A DNA stretch of 64,000 nt from Roseomonas elaeocarpi (GCF_042433915.1 NZ_JBHLUN010000008.1:186001-250000); one strand, 5' to 3'. Numbered from the stretch's first letter, positions 32,731 to 43,786 are shown. Translations and numbers: made by a program. Notes: generated from the letters alone by a model not told the origin.

Positions 32731-33984
32731 TCAGCGGCGGCCGGTCGGGTGGCGAAGAACGCCACCCTGCTTGCCGCCCGGTGCGGCGACGGGCGTCGGG
32801 CGGGCCGCGGCGGGCCGCGCCGGCGCCGCGGCGGCCCGGACGGCGGCGCGCGCCTGGCGGTTCTCGGCGGCCTTGGCCGAGGCACGGCGGGCGGCCTGCT
32901 GGGTCACGCGAATAAAGGAGCCGCCATCCCCCTGCTCGAGCTGGCGGCTGCCACGCAGCGGACGGACCTGCGCCGCCGCGCGGACCAGCTTCGCCGGTGC
33001 CTCGCGCACAGGCGCGGCACGGGCCACGAGGGCGGCACGCGCGGCGCGGCGTGCGGCCCGGCCCGGCGTCGCGGCCTCGGCGCGGCCGGTGATCAGGCGG
33101 CCGAGGCCGGCAGTGGCGGACACGAGCACGGGCGAAGGCTGCGAGGGCTCGACGCCCATCTGGCTGAAGCCCTGGTCCAGCAGGGCCGCGGCGTGGCGGT
33201 CGCGCTCGCTCCAGGTCGAGGCCCCGAACACCACGGCCACCAGGCGCTGGCCCTGGCGCTGCGCCGAGGTGACGATGTTGAAGCCGGAGGCGGAGATGAA
33301 GCCGGTCTTGATGCCGTCCACGCCGTCATAGGTGCCCACCATATGGTTGTGGGAACGGATGCGGCGGCCACCGAAGTTGAACTGCTGGGTGGAGAAGTAG
33401 TGGTAGCGGTCGGGGAAGTCGATGTAGAGGCGCCGCCCCAGCGTGGCCATGTCGCGGGCGGTGCTGAACTGATCCGGGTCGGGCAGGCCGTTGGGATTGC
33501 GGAAGGTGGTGTTCACCATCCCGATCGAGCGCGCCTTCTGGGTCATCAGCTGGGCGAAGTGATAGGCGTCGCCGCCCAGCGATTCACCGATCATGTAGGC
33601 CACGTCGTTGGCCGACAGGGTGACCAGGGCGAGGATCGCCTGTTCCGCCGTGATCGAGGTGCCCGGCGGGATGCCCAGCTTGGAAGGCTGCTGCGAGGCG
33701 GCGTCGGCACTCATGACCATGCGGCTGTCCAGGGTCATGCGCCCGTCGCGCAGCGCCTCGAACAGCAGGTAGAGGGTCATCATCTTGGTGAGCGAGGCCG
33801 GGTAGCGGAGCTCGTCAGGATTGGCGGCCTCCAGGATGTTGCCGCTCCGGGCGTCGATCACGATCGAGGCGTAGCGTGCCGAGCCGACCTGGGCCCGCGC
33901 CGACGTGGTGCCGAGCGCAGCCATGGCCATCAGGACGCAGGCGGCGATCCCCGAGCGGCGCCACGCCCTCGAACCTTCTCTCAT
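32731..33984 (-). CDS. D-alanyl-D-alanine carboxypeptidase (PBP5-like, serine type)
   Basis: A 417-residue periplasmic low-molecular-weight penicillin-binding protein trimming the terminal D-Ala of peptidoglycan. A signal peptide (about 1-31, ending SARA) is followed by the three active-site motifs: SLTK at 64-67, SAN at 124-126 and KTG at 226-228. After about residue 280 the usual PBP5 C-terminal beta domain is not recognisable. Instead there is a roughly 140-residue Ala/Arg-rich basic tail. The ATG at 33984 with a GAAGG site is preferred over a GTG 33 bp upstream. Confidence 0.92.
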   Translation of the reverse strand: MREGSRAWRRSGIAACVLMAMAALGTTSARAQVGSARYASIVIDARSGNILEAANPDELRYPASLTKMMTLYLLFEALRDGRMTLDSRMVMSADAASQQPSKLGIPPGTSITAEQAILALVTLSANDVAYMIGESLGGDAYHFAQLMTQKARSIGMVNTTFRNPNGLPDPDQFSTARDMATLGRRLYIDFPDRYHYFSTQQFNFGGRRIRSHNHMVGTYDGVDGIKTGFISASGFNIVTSAQRQGQRLVAVVFGASTWSERDRHAAALLDQGFSQMGVEPSQPSPVLVSATAGLGRLITGRAEAATPGRAARRAARAALVARAAPVREAPAKLVRAAAQVRPLRGSRQLEQGDGGSFIRVTQQAARRASAKAAENRQARAAVRAAAAPARPAAARPTPVAAPGGKQGGVLRHPTGRR

Positions 33985-34175
33985 ACCTTCAGCTTCCCCT
34001 ATCGGACCGTAGTCCACCCCATCGGATTCGCCCCCCAGCGAAAACCGATGCCGGACAGTAGTTTGTGCGGCTGGTGCCTGTCCACGCCGGGATCGTGTCG
34101 CGAGCGATTTTCCCAGCCGTTACGGTTTGTCACATTCTGAGGAACGGTACGAAAGATACTTAGGTCTTTTTAATG

Positions 34176-34247
34176 TTGCGGTGCAAAAAAACATGTGGAA
34201 ACCATAATGATCTTCCGGCAGAAGGCTTTTGCTGCGGCGCAGCAAAA
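34176..34247 (+). promoter_or_regulatory. Phasin promoter with two PhaR-like dyads
   Basis: A -10-like CATAAT (34203-34208) is flanked by two dyads. The first, TTGCGGTGCAA (34176-34186), covers the -35 region. The second is a 21-bp inverted repeat (34227-34247) with 10-base arms and a core CTGC-GGC-GCAG, lying in the leader. TGC/GCA dyads of this shape are the known binding sites of PhaR, the repressor of polyhydroxyalkanoate genes. The site is inferred; phaR is not in the window. Confidence 0.6.
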
Positions 34248-34280
34248 CGCACCGCCGTGTGCTTAGGGAGTTTTCGGAAC

Positions 34281-34772
34281 ATGGCAGCTGAACAGAAGGT
34301 CGCCCGTCTCGCGACCGAGTCCAACACGACGCAGGCCACTGCCCAGGCCACCGACACCGCGCGCGAAACCCTGCAGGCTGGCGCCAGCCAGGCTGCCAAG
34401 GCGAGCGAAGGCGTCCTGCGCTCCGCCGAGGATGCCATGGAGTTCGGCCGCGGCAACCTCGAGGCCATCACCCAGGCCGCGCAGACCTACTTCGCCGGTG
34501 CGCAGGACCTCGGTCGTCAGACCCTGGCCCTGATGCAGCAGCTCCAGGAGGAGGCGATGCAGAACGCCCGCAGCCTGGCCACCGTGCGCAGCATCAAGGA
34601 TGCGACCGAGATGCAGACCTCCTTCGGTCGCCAGACCATGGAGAAGCTGCTGAGCGAGACCAGCCGCCTCCAGGAGGCCAGCTTCCGCCTGGCCGAGCAG
34701 AGCACGGCGCCGATCGCGCAGCGCATGACCCTGGCGATGGAGCGCATGTCGCGCACCAGCCCCAGCGCCTGA
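34281..34772 (+). CDS. Phasin family protein
   Basis: A 163-residue all-helical phasin, which coats polyhydroxyalkanoate granules. It is rich in Ala, Gln and Thr, has no transmembrane helix, and shows the family's amphipathic core (MEFGRGNLEAITQAAQTYFAG, RSIKDATEMQTSFGRQTMEKL). The ATG at 34281 follows AGGGAG. It lies between the D,D-carboxypeptidase (divergent) and clpS. The promoter dyads and strong terminator indicate an independently regulated, highly expressed monocistronic gene. Confidence 0.9.
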   Translation: MAAEQKVARLATESNTTQATAQATDTARETLQAGASQAAKASEGVLRSAEDAMEFGRGNLEAITQAAQTYFAGAQDLGRQTLALMQQLQEEAMQNARSLATVRSIKDATEMQTSFGRQTMEKLLSETSRLQEASFRLAEQSTAPIAQRMTLAMERMSRTSPSA

Positions 34773-34796
34773 GCATCGCACCCCGCCGATGACCGC

Positions 34797-34836
34797 AGGA
34801 GCCGGGACGGATCGCCGTCCCGGCTCCTTGCATTTT
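34797..34836 (+). terminator. Intrinsic terminator after phasin
   Basis: A perfect 14-bp stem (arms 34797-34810 and 34815-34828) with tetraloop ATCG is followed by a T-rich tail (TGCATTTT). It lies 24 bp beyond the phasin stop. Confidence 0.88.
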
Positions 34837-34950
34837 CAGCGGTCGCGCGCCAACTCCGACCCCGGCGCCAGCGAAGGCAGTCCGCCGCTGCTCACCCCAA
34901 AGCGACTGCGGCTTGCCTTCATCGCCATGATATTCTTCCATCCTGAGCAG

Positions 34951-34964
34951 ACGAGGCGCCTCGT
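34951..34964. promoter_or_regulatory. Palindrome upstream of clpS
   Basis: The perfect 14-bp palindrome ACGAGGCGCCTCGT lies 41 bp before the clpS start, within the likely promoter or leader. It could be an operator. No matching regulator is identified. Confidence 0.35.
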
Positions 34965-35004
34965 TCGTTAAACAGACGGTGTGGCGTGTTGAAGTAGGCG
35001 GCCG

Positions 35005-35373
35005 ATGAGCGAGCATGACAAGCGGCCGGACGGGGGCAACTCCGGCGGCGGACCCGGTGGCGGGTCAGGGGAAAACGGACCGGCCAGCGGCGTCGTGGTC
35101 AAGGCGCGTCCCCGCACGCGCAAGCCCACGATGTACAAGGTCCTGATGCTGAACGACGACTACACGCCGATGGAGTTCGTCGTGCACGTCCTGGAACGGT
35201 TCTTCGCCAAGAACCGGGAGGAGGCGACGCGGATCATGCTGCACGTCCACCGGCGTGGCGTGGGGGTTTGCGGCGTCTTCACCTACGAGGTCGCGGAAAC
35301 CAAGGTGACGCAGGTCATGGACCTTGCGCGGCAGAACCAGCATCCGCTCCAATGCACGATCGAGAAGGAATAA
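35005..35373 (+). CDS. clpS: ClpS adaptor of the ClpAP protease
   Basis: A 122-residue N-end-rule adaptor that delivers substrates with bulky N-terminal residues to ClpAP. A Gly-rich disordered N-terminus (about 1-30) precedes the folded core, which shows YKVLMLNDDYTPMEFVV (the substrate-pocket NDD-TPM segment) and MLHVHRRGVGVCGVFTYEVAETK. It is followed by clpA after 127 bp in the same direction, the standard pairing. Confidence 0.96.
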   Translation: MSEHDKRPDGGNSGGGPGGGSGENGPASGVVVKARPRTRKPTMYKVLMLNDDYTPMEFVVHVLERFFAKNREEATRIMLHVHRRGVGVCGVFTYEVAETKVTQVMDLARQNQHPLQCTIEKE

Positions 35374-35500
35374 GGGTGCCTCCGGTACCCCACCCCTCTC
35401 GCCGCGGGTGCGAAGACGCCCCACATTAGTTCTTTCTCTTCCACTCCGCCTCGGCAGCAGCCGCTGTCCGGGCCGGACCCTTAGGGGAGCGTCGCCTAGC

Positions 35501-37885
<2,385 letters not shown>

Positions 37886-37909
37886 CCGGAGCGGTCAGCA
37901 CTGGGATCG

Positions 37910-37949
37910 AGGGGCGCGGCGGGGGAGACCCGGCCGCGCCCCTTCCCTT
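37910..37949. terminator. Terminator shared by clpA and the convergent esterase gene
   Basis: A perfect 11-bp GC stem (37910-37920 with 37933-37943) and a 12-nt loop is followed on the plus strand by TCCCTTTT. It sits between convergent stops, 24 bp after clpA and 15 bp before the esterase stop. Confidence 0.7.
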
Positions 37950-37964
37950 TTCGGGGTACACGGA

Positions 37965-38837
37965 TCAGGCGGGCGCGCCGCGCGGCACCACCGTGTTCAG
38001 GAACTCCGCCACGTCGTCGCGCACCGGGGCACCCGCGAGGCCCAGCCCCCGCACCGGTGCCGCCAGGGCGCCGATGATGCCGATATGGCCGACATCGGGG
38101 TATTCGCGCAGCGTCACGGGGATGTTCGCGGCCCTGAGGCTGCGCGCCAGTTCCCGCGAGCGTTCCGGTGACACCGTGTCATCCGCCAGCCCGTGCAGCA
38201 GCAGGGTGGGCGGGCAGCCGTTGAGGTCGCCGGGCTCCGCCGGCAGTACCCGTGCCCGTCCGCCCGGGGCATCGCGGAAGATGGCCACGTACTCGGCCTC
38301 TTCGGGCTGGAAGTCGTAGGGTCCTGCCAGGCCGATCGCGCCGCGCAGGCTCCTGCGCGACGCCCTGCCGAGCCAGCGCGGGTCGGTGGCCAGGGCACCC
38401 ACAATAAAGGCGCCCGCCGAGTGGCCCATGAGCACCATCGGGCGGTTCGCGGCCACTCCCGTCTGCAGGAAGCGCGTGGCGGCGGCCGCGTCCTCGAGGA
38501 AGGTCGGCCAACGGACCTCCGGGTAGAGGCGGTAGTCGGGAATCGCCACCACCATGCCGAGGCTGGTCAGCGACTGCGCCAGGAAGCGGTAGCTGCCTTT
38601 GGTGCCGTCCTTCCAGCCGCCGCCGTAGAAGAACACCACCACCGGCGTCGCGTCGGTGGCACCGTCGGGCGTGTAGAGGTCGAGCGTGCCGCGATCCCCC
38701 TCGCGGAAGCGTAGGTCACGCGTCACCGTGTAGCCGCCGCGGGGCGTCAGGGCGTTCACGAGGTTCGCGGGGGAACAGGCGGCGAGCAGCGGCGCCAGGA
38801 GGGGAAGTCGCGCCAATTGGCGGCGGGTGGCCGTCAT
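37965..38837 (-). CDS. Alpha/beta hydrolase (carboxylesterase), predicted lipoprotein
   Basis: A 290-residue alpha/beta hydrolase of the hormone-sensitive-lipase/kynurenine-formamidase-like type. A lipoprotein signal ends at the lipobox LLAAC (Cys21). The oxyanion motif FYGGGWKDG precedes the nucleophile Ser in GHSAGA (near 139-144); the acid and His lie in GLADDTVSP and DVGHIG. The natural ester is unknown. The ATG at 38837 is chosen because it gives the lipoprotein signal; an upstream ATG at 38882 falls inside a hairpin. Confidence 0.87.
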   Translation of the reverse strand: MTATRRQLARLPLLAPLLAACSPANLVNALTPRGGYTVTRDLRFREGDRGTLDLYTPDGATDATPVVVFFYGGGWKDGTKGSYRFLAQSLTSLGMVVAIPDYRLYPEVRWPTFLEDAAAATRFLQTGVAANRPMVLMGHSAGAFIVGALATDPRWLGRASRRSLRGAIGLAGPYDFQPEEAEYVAIFRDAPGGRARVLPAEPGDLNGCPPTLLLHGLADDTVSPERSRELARSLRAANIPVTLREYPDVGHIGIIGALAAPVRGLGLAGAPVRDDVAEFLNTVVPRGAPA

Positions 38838-38854
38838 GCAGACGGAAGAGGAGA

Positions 38855-38886
38855 TGTCATGGCCGGGCAACGGCCCGGCCATGACA
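38855..38886 (-). terminator. Strong hairpin after the triheme cytochrome gene
   Basis: Fourteen-base perfect arms (38855-38868, 38873-38886) surround a 4-nt loop. On the minus strand it follows the cytochrome c stop by 14 bp and is trailed by a pyrimidine-rich stretch, so it probably terminates the dehydrogenase operon or protects its 3' end. Confidence 0.6.
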
Positions 38887-38900
38887 GTCGTTGCGGCGGA

Positions 38901-40169
38901 TTATTCCACCACGTCGGCGAGACGGTCGCGCATCTTGCGCGCGTCCTCGGTGGACACCGCCGGCGCGGCGTTGCCCCAGCTGTTGCGGATATAGGTGGCG
39001 ACCGCCGCCACCTGCTCGTCGTTCAGGCGCCAGCCGAAGGCCGGCATGGCGGGACCCGTGGGTGCCATGTCGGTGGTGGCCGCCTTGGCGCCCTGGAGCA
39101 CCGCGCGGAGGATCGACTCGCTGCCGGGCTGCTGCACGGACTGGCTGCCGGCCAGGCGCGGGAACATGCGGGCGATGCCCTGGCCGCTGTCGGTGTGGCA
39201 GGCCTTGCAGCCGTCCTCGTAGATTGCACGGCCCATCCGCATCTGCGCGTTGTCGGCCGCCAGCGGCGCCGGTGCGCTCGCCTGCTGCACCGCCTGCGCG
39301 GGCTGCTTCAGGTAGACGGCCATCGCCTTGAGGTCGGACTCGGTCATCTTGGCGGTGGAATACTGCACCACCTCGGCCATCGGACCCGCGGCCGCGGCGC
39401 GCTCGTTGCGGCCGGTGCGCAGGTACTCGACGATCTCGTCCTCGCTCCAGTCGCCGACGCCCAGCCGCTTGTCGGCCGTCAGGCTCGGCGCGTACCAGGC
39501 CTGAAGCTCCCCGCCCGCGAGGTGGTCGCCGTCGCCGCCCAGGAAGTTCTTGGGCGTGTGGCAGGAGCCGCAGTGACCCAGCCCTTCCACGAGATAGGCG
39601 CCGCGGTTCCACTCGGCCGACTTCGTGGTGTCGGGCTGGAAGGTGCCCTCACGGAAGAACAGCATGTTCCAGCCGATCATCGCCATGCGGATGTTGAACG
39701 GGAACGGCAGGGTGTTGCGGTCCACCGCGTTCTGCACCGGCGCCAGCGTGCGCAGGTAGGCGAATATCGCGTCGGAGTCGTCGCGCGTGACGTTGGTGTA
39801 GGCCGTGTACGGGAAGGCCGGGTAGAGGTGCGTTCCGTCCGGCCGCTGCCCGTGGTGCATGGCGGTGTAGAACTGGTCCGCCGTCCAGGTGCCGATGCCG
39901 GTTTCGCGGTCCGGCGTGATGTTGGCGGCCTTGATCTGACCGAAGGGCGTCTCGATCGCGCGGCCACCGGCATAGCCGTAGGAGGATTCGAGGTCCGGCA
40001 CGGCATGCGCGACGCCGGGCCCGGCGCTGCCGGTGTGGCAGGCAACGCAGTCGCCCGCCGTCGCCAGGTAGCGGCCGCGCGCCACCTGATCAAAGTTGTC
40101 CGGGTCCGCCTTGGCGGTGCCGATCAGCGCGCCGAGCGCCAGCGTGGCGAGAAGAAGCTTGCGCATCAT
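38901..40169 (-). CDS. Triheme cytochrome c subunit of a membrane FAD dehydrogenase
   Basis: A 422-residue periplasmic cytochrome with a signal peptide (about 1-21) and three heme c motifs: CVACH at 41-45, CGSCH near 198 and CKACH near 321. This matches the cytochrome subunits of gluconate, sorbitol, fructose and FAD-glucose dehydrogenases, which pass electrons to ubiquinone or terminal oxidases. It is coupled to the flavoprotein gene by an ATGA overlap and is the last gene of the three-gene operon. Confidence 0.95.
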   Translation of the reverse strand: MMRKLLLATLALGALIGTAKADPDNFDQVARGRYLATAGDCVACHTGSAGPGVAHAVPDLESSYGYAGGRAIETPFGQIKAANITPDRETGIGTWTADQFYTAMHHGQRPDGTHLYPAFPYTAYTNVTRDDSDAIFAYLRTLAPVQNAVDRNTLPFPFNIRMAMIGWNMLFFREGTFQPDTTKSAEWNRGAYLVEGLGHCGSCHTPKNFLGGDGDHLAGGELQAWYAPSLTADKRLGVGDWSEDEIVEYLRTGRNERAAAAGPMAEVVQYSTAKMTESDLKAMAVYLKQPAQAVQQASAPAPLAADNAQMRMGRAIYEDGCKACHTDSGQGIARMFPRLAGSQSVQQPGSESILRAVLQGAKAATTDMAPTGPAMPAFGWRLNDEQVAAVATYIRNSWGNAAPAVSTEDARKMRDRLADVVE

Positions 40170-41932
40170 GCCTGCACCAGCGGCTGACCGGGGTTCTTGA
40201 GGTACTGCTGCGTGATCGCGTCGGCCGCGTAGTAGGCCAGCGCCCCCACCGTGCCGGTCGGGTTGTAGCCGGCGTTCTGCGGGAAGGCCGAGGCACCCAG
40301 CACGAAGACGTTGGGCACGTCCCAGACCTGCTGGAACTTGTTGACCGCGCTTTCGCGCGGGTTGGAGCCCATGATGGCGCCGCCGGTGTTGTGCGTCGTC
40401 TGGTAGGGCACGACGTTCCAGTGGCCGGCCTTGGGCGTCGAGCGGATCTGCTTCGCGCCCATGGCCTTCATGATCGGCTCCATCTTCGCCGTGACGAAGC
40501 GCGACATTTTGAACTCGTTCTCCTTGAAGTCGAACGTCATGCGCAGCAGCGGCCGCCCGAGCCGGTCCTTGTAGGTCGGGTCGAGGTCCAGGTAGCAGTC
40601 GCGATACGACATGACGCTGCCCTGGCTGCCGACGTTGGCGGTGGTCAGGTAGTTCTCCGCCGTCGCCTTCTTCCAGGCGGCACCCCAGCGCGGCGTACCG
40701 GGGGGCGTCGGGCGCGCGGCGATCGGACGGGCGTTGGTCACGGTGCAGTTGACGTTGGCGCCGCCGAGGAAGTCGACGTCGGAGTGGTCGAAGGACTCGC
40801 CGTTGAAGTCGTCAAAGGTCATGCCCAGCGCGCCGGCGCCGGCGAACATGTTGAACAGCTGGTTGTCGAAGAAGCCGTTCACCGAGGAATTGGCCTGATA
40901 GGCGTAGTTCTTGCCGATCACGCCCTCACCCGTGTTCGGGTCGTAGGGCTTGCCGATGCCCGAGTAGAGCAGCAGCCGCACGTTCCACAGCTGGTAGGCC
41001 GCCAGGATCACGAGGTCGGCGGGCTGTTCCCATTCCTGGCCCTGCGCGTCCACGTAGACCACGCCGGTCGCGGTCTTGCCGTCGGCCGACATCAGGACCT
41101 TGACCACCTCGCACTCGGTGCGCGCCTCGAAGCCCGGGTGGCGCATCAGCACCGGCAGGATCGTGGTCTGCGCCGAGGACTTGGAATAGTTGGCGCAGCC
41201 GAAGCGCTCGCAGAAACCGCAGTAGGAGCAAGGCGCCTGCGTGACGCCGAGCGGGTTGGTATAGGCCTGCGACATGTTCGCGGAGGGCAGCGGGAACGGG
41301 TGGTAGCCCGCATCCGTGGCCGCCTTGGTGAACAGGTTCTGCGCGTGGCTCATCTTCATGGGCGGCGTGGGATAGGGGCGCGAGCGCCAGCCCTCGAAGG
41401 GGTTGCCGCCCGGCTGGATCTGGCCCTTGAGGTTGCCGGCCGTGCCCGCGATGCCGCACAGGTACTCGAACTTGTCGTAGTAGGGCTCGAGCTCGTCGTA
41501 ATCGATGCCGAAGTCCGCGATGGTCATGCCTTCGGGGATCTTGTTGGCACCGTACTTCTCGGTGACGTAGGAACGCAGCTTGAGGTCGGTGGGCAGGAAG
41601 CGCCAGGTATGGCCGTTCCAGTGCACGCCCGATCCGCCGACGCCGTTGCCGGGCAGGAAGCTGCCCCAGTTGCGGATCGGCAGCGCCACCTGGTCCATGG
41701 TGTTGCGCGCGGTGACCGTATCCTGCGACGGCTTCACGAAGAGGTCGTTGCGGATGGCGTAGCGCAGCTCATCGGGCGCGGTGCCGATGTTGAAGTCGGT
41801 GGCGGTGTCGCGCCACGGGCCGCGTTCCAGCGCCACGACCTCGAGCCCTGCCTGGCAGAGCTCGTAGCCCATGATGGCACCGGTCCAGCCGAGGCCGACG
41901 ATCACGGCATCCTTGCGAGGAAGACGGCGCAT
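40166..41932 (-). CDS. GMC-family FAD dehydrogenase, large subunit (gluconate/sugar type)
   Basis: A 588-residue GMC flavoprotein. The FAD-binding Rossmann motif is at 12-18 (VGLGWTG) and a covalent-free FAD segment follows (GSFLPGNGVGGSGVHWNGHTW). A Cys cluster, CSYCGFCERFGC near 236-247, could bind an Fe-S cluster as in FAD-glucose dehydrogenases. The C-terminal catalytic region has THNTGGAIMG and GYNPTGTVGA. It has no signal peptide and is presumably co-exported with the TAT-signal small subunit. The sugar or polyol substrate is not determinable. Confidence 0.92.
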   Translation of the reverse strand: MRRLPRKDAVIVGLGWTGAIMGYELCQAGLEVVALERGPWRDTATDFNIGTAPDELRYAIRNDLFVKPSQDTVTARNTMDQVALPIRNWGSFLPGNGVGGSGVHWNGHTWRFLPTDLKLRSYVTEKYGANKIPEGMTIADFGIDYDELEPYYDKFEYLCGIAGTAGNLKGQIQPGGNPFEGWRSRPYPTPPMKMSHAQNLFTKAATDAGYHPFPLPSANMSQAYTNPLGVTQAPCSYCGFCERFGCANYSKSSAQTTILPVLMRHPGFEARTECEVVKVLMSADGKTATGVVYVDAQGQEWEQPADLVILAAYQLWNVRLLLYSGIGKPYDPNTGEGVIGKNYAYQANSSVNGFFDNQLFNMFAGAGALGMTFDDFNGESFDHSDVDFLGGANVNCTVTNARPIAARPTPPGTPRWGAAWKKATAENYLTTANVGSQGSVMSYRDCYLDLDPTYKDRLGRPLLRMTFDFKENEFKMSRFVTAKMEPIMKAMGAKQIRSTPKAGHWNVVPYQTTHNTGGAIMGSNPRESAVNKFQQVWDVPNVFVLGASAFPQNAGYNPTGTVGALAYYAADAITQQYLKNPGQPLVQA

Positions 41933-42708
41933 CAGGTGGCCCCTCCACGGCCGGAACGTCGTGACGGGTCGACCAGCTTGCCCCAGTCGGAACGGCCCAC
42001 CAGCCCGACGGGCGGCAGGGTGTAGCGCTGGTTGGGATGCGCGATCACGTCGCGGTAGTCGTAGCGGGCGCCGGGGAAGCCCAGCAGCTTCCAGCCGGTC
42101 ATGTCCTTGTTGCCGCCGTAGATCGGGTCGGCAAAGTAGCCTTCCATCATGTTGCTGTAGATCTGCTCGAACAATGCGCGGCCGTCGAAGCCGTCGAGCT
42201 TGATCTCTCCCTTCTCCAGGCCGGTGAGCAGCTTGTCCTGATCCTCGCCGCTCAGCTGGCCGAACTTGCGGTTGCTGAAGGTCTTCCCGACATAGGCGGC
42301 GAGTGCCCGCAGCCCGTCGCGGTAGACCTGCATGGGGCGCAGCGGCGACTGGAAACCCTGCGTGGGCAGGGGATTGGCCGGGAACGGCCCTTCCATGTAC
42401 CAGCCATCCAGGCGACCGTAGGGACCGGCGAGCTGCCGGTCGATGAACACGACGCAGCCCGCGTCCTTGCCGCCGAGGCTACGTTCGTCCGCGGGAATGA
42501 AACGGTCCGCGATGGCTTCCAGCACCGCCACTTCGTCCGCGTTCAGGTAGAGCCAGCCGCCCGGTGGCTCGAGGCCGAGCGGCGGATACACCTCGCCCGG
42601 CTGCCAGGGCATCATGCCGGAGATGGTGCGCGCGGTGGCTGATCCGGCAATGCCAGCCAGCGCGCTTGCTCCGAGCAGAGCACGCCGGGTCGTGGTCGTG
42701 GGCGGCAT
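41932..42708 (-). CDS. Gluconate 2-dehydrogenase subunit 3 family protein
   Basis: A 258-residue small subunit of the three-component dehydrogenase. It has a twin-arginine signal (TTTRRALLGASALAG) and family text such as EVAVLEAIADRFIPAD and GYFADPIYGGNKDMTGWKLLGFPG. In related complexes this subunit carries the flavoprotein across the membrane by the TAT route and helps its maturation. It heads the operon; its stop overlaps the flavoprotein start by one base (TGATG). Confidence 0.92.
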   Translation of the reverse strand: MPPTTTTRRALLGASALAGIAGSATARTISGMMPWQPGEVYPPLGLEPPGGWLYLNADEVAVLEAIADRFIPADERSLGGKDAGCVVFIDRQLAGPYGRLDGWYMEGPFPANPLPTQGFQSPLRPMQVYRDGLRALAAYVGKTFSNRKFGQLSGEDQDKLLTGLEKGEIKLDGFDGRALFEQIYSNMMEGYFADPIYGGNKDMTGWKLLGFPGARYDYRDVIAHPNQRYTLPPVGLVGRSDWGKLVDPSRRSGRGGAT

Positions 42709-42844
42709 TGTCGGGCCTCCTGTCGCTTCAGCGGTAGTTCAAGACTTCGCGACCCTATGCCCCCGCTTGTTGCACGCCGATACGCTGGTAGCGGAACGAA
42801 ACGCGCTTTCCAGATTTCGTGAACTGCGCGACTGCGACGCGCTA

Positions 42845-43732
42845 TCAAGAACTGGCGAGTTCATGACGCATCCGTTGCAGGTTCGCGCGCTGTTCCTCCG
42901 ATACTTCCGGATAGTCGAGGTTCAGCCCGCGCAGCTTCTCCACCAGCGCTGCTGCCACGACCAGGCGCGCGAGCCACTTGCGGTCCGCCGGTATCACGAA
43001 CCAGGGCACCTCCTCCGAGGCTGTCGCGCGAATCGCGGAGTCGTAGGCCTGCTGGTAGTCGTCCCAGCGCTTCCGGTCGACGATGTCGGAGGGCTGCAGC
43101 TTCCAGTTCTTGTCGGGCTCGTCGATGCGCGCGAGGAAGCGCTGGCGCTGCTCGGCCGCGCTCAGGTGCAGGAAGAACTTCAGCACCACGATTCCCTGGT
43201 GGGTGAGATAGCGCTCGAAACCGGCGATGTCGTGCAGGCGATGCTTCCAGATCGCCTCGCCTGTCAGCTCCGGCGGCAGGTTCTGCGCGGCGAGCACCTC
43301 CGGATGCACGCGGGCGACGAGCACTTCCTCGTACCAGGAACGATTGTGCACGCCGATCATGCCGCGTGGGGGCAGGTTCACGACGTGCCGCCACAGGAAG
43401 TCGTGCCTGCGTTCCGTGGCGCTCGGCGCGGCGAAGCTGGTGACCTGGGTGCCTTGGGGGTTGAGGCCGGAAAAGACGTGGCTGATCGTGCCGTCCTTGC
43501 CGCCCGCGTCCATGGCCTGGAAGATGCACAGCACGCCCCACTGTGCCTTGGCGTTGAGGCGCTTCTGCAGCTCGGCCGCCTCCGCAACCAGTTCGGGAAG
43601 CAGCGCCTCGCCCTCGCGCTTGTTCAGCCCATCGGGACGCGCGTCGGTCTCGTGCGTGTCGAGGCGAAACGTGTCGCCATCTCCGACGCAACAGCGGCGG
43701 AGGAAATCTTGCAGCTCGTTGGGGATGCTCAA
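42845..43732 (-). CDS. Polyphosphate kinase 2 (PPK2) family protein
   Basis: A 295-residue PPK2 that uses polyphosphate to phosphorylate nucleotides. Walker A is AMDAGGKDG (73-81, Lys79), followed by the FSGLNPQGTQVTSF segment, the lid-type NRSWYEEVLVARVHPE and the Walker B-like GIVVLKFFLHLS. One PPK2 domain only, so it is the class that works on NDPs or NMPs; which one cannot be told. The start appears to be a TTG, with GGAG 9 bases upstream. It is monocistronic, with no ppk1 nearby. Confidence 0.9.
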   Translation of the reverse strand: MSIPNELQDFLRRCCVGDGDTFRLDTHETDARPDGLNKREGEALLPELVAEAAELQKRLNAKAQWGVLCIFQAMDAGGKDGTISHVFSGLNPQGTQVTSFAAPSATERRHDFLWRHVVNLPPRGMIGVHNRSWYEEVLVARVHPEVLAAQNLPPELTGEAIWKHRLHDIAGFERYLTHQGIVVLKFFLHLSAAEQRQRFLARIDEPDKNWKLQPSDIVDRKRWDDYQQAYDSAIRATASEEVPWFVIPADRKWLARLVVAAALVEKLRGLNLDYPEVSEEQRANLQRMRHELASS

Positions 43733-43786
43733 GCCTGCCTGCTCCGGAAGGTGGAGCGCGGAGCATGCGCCCTTCCCCGCCGGCTG

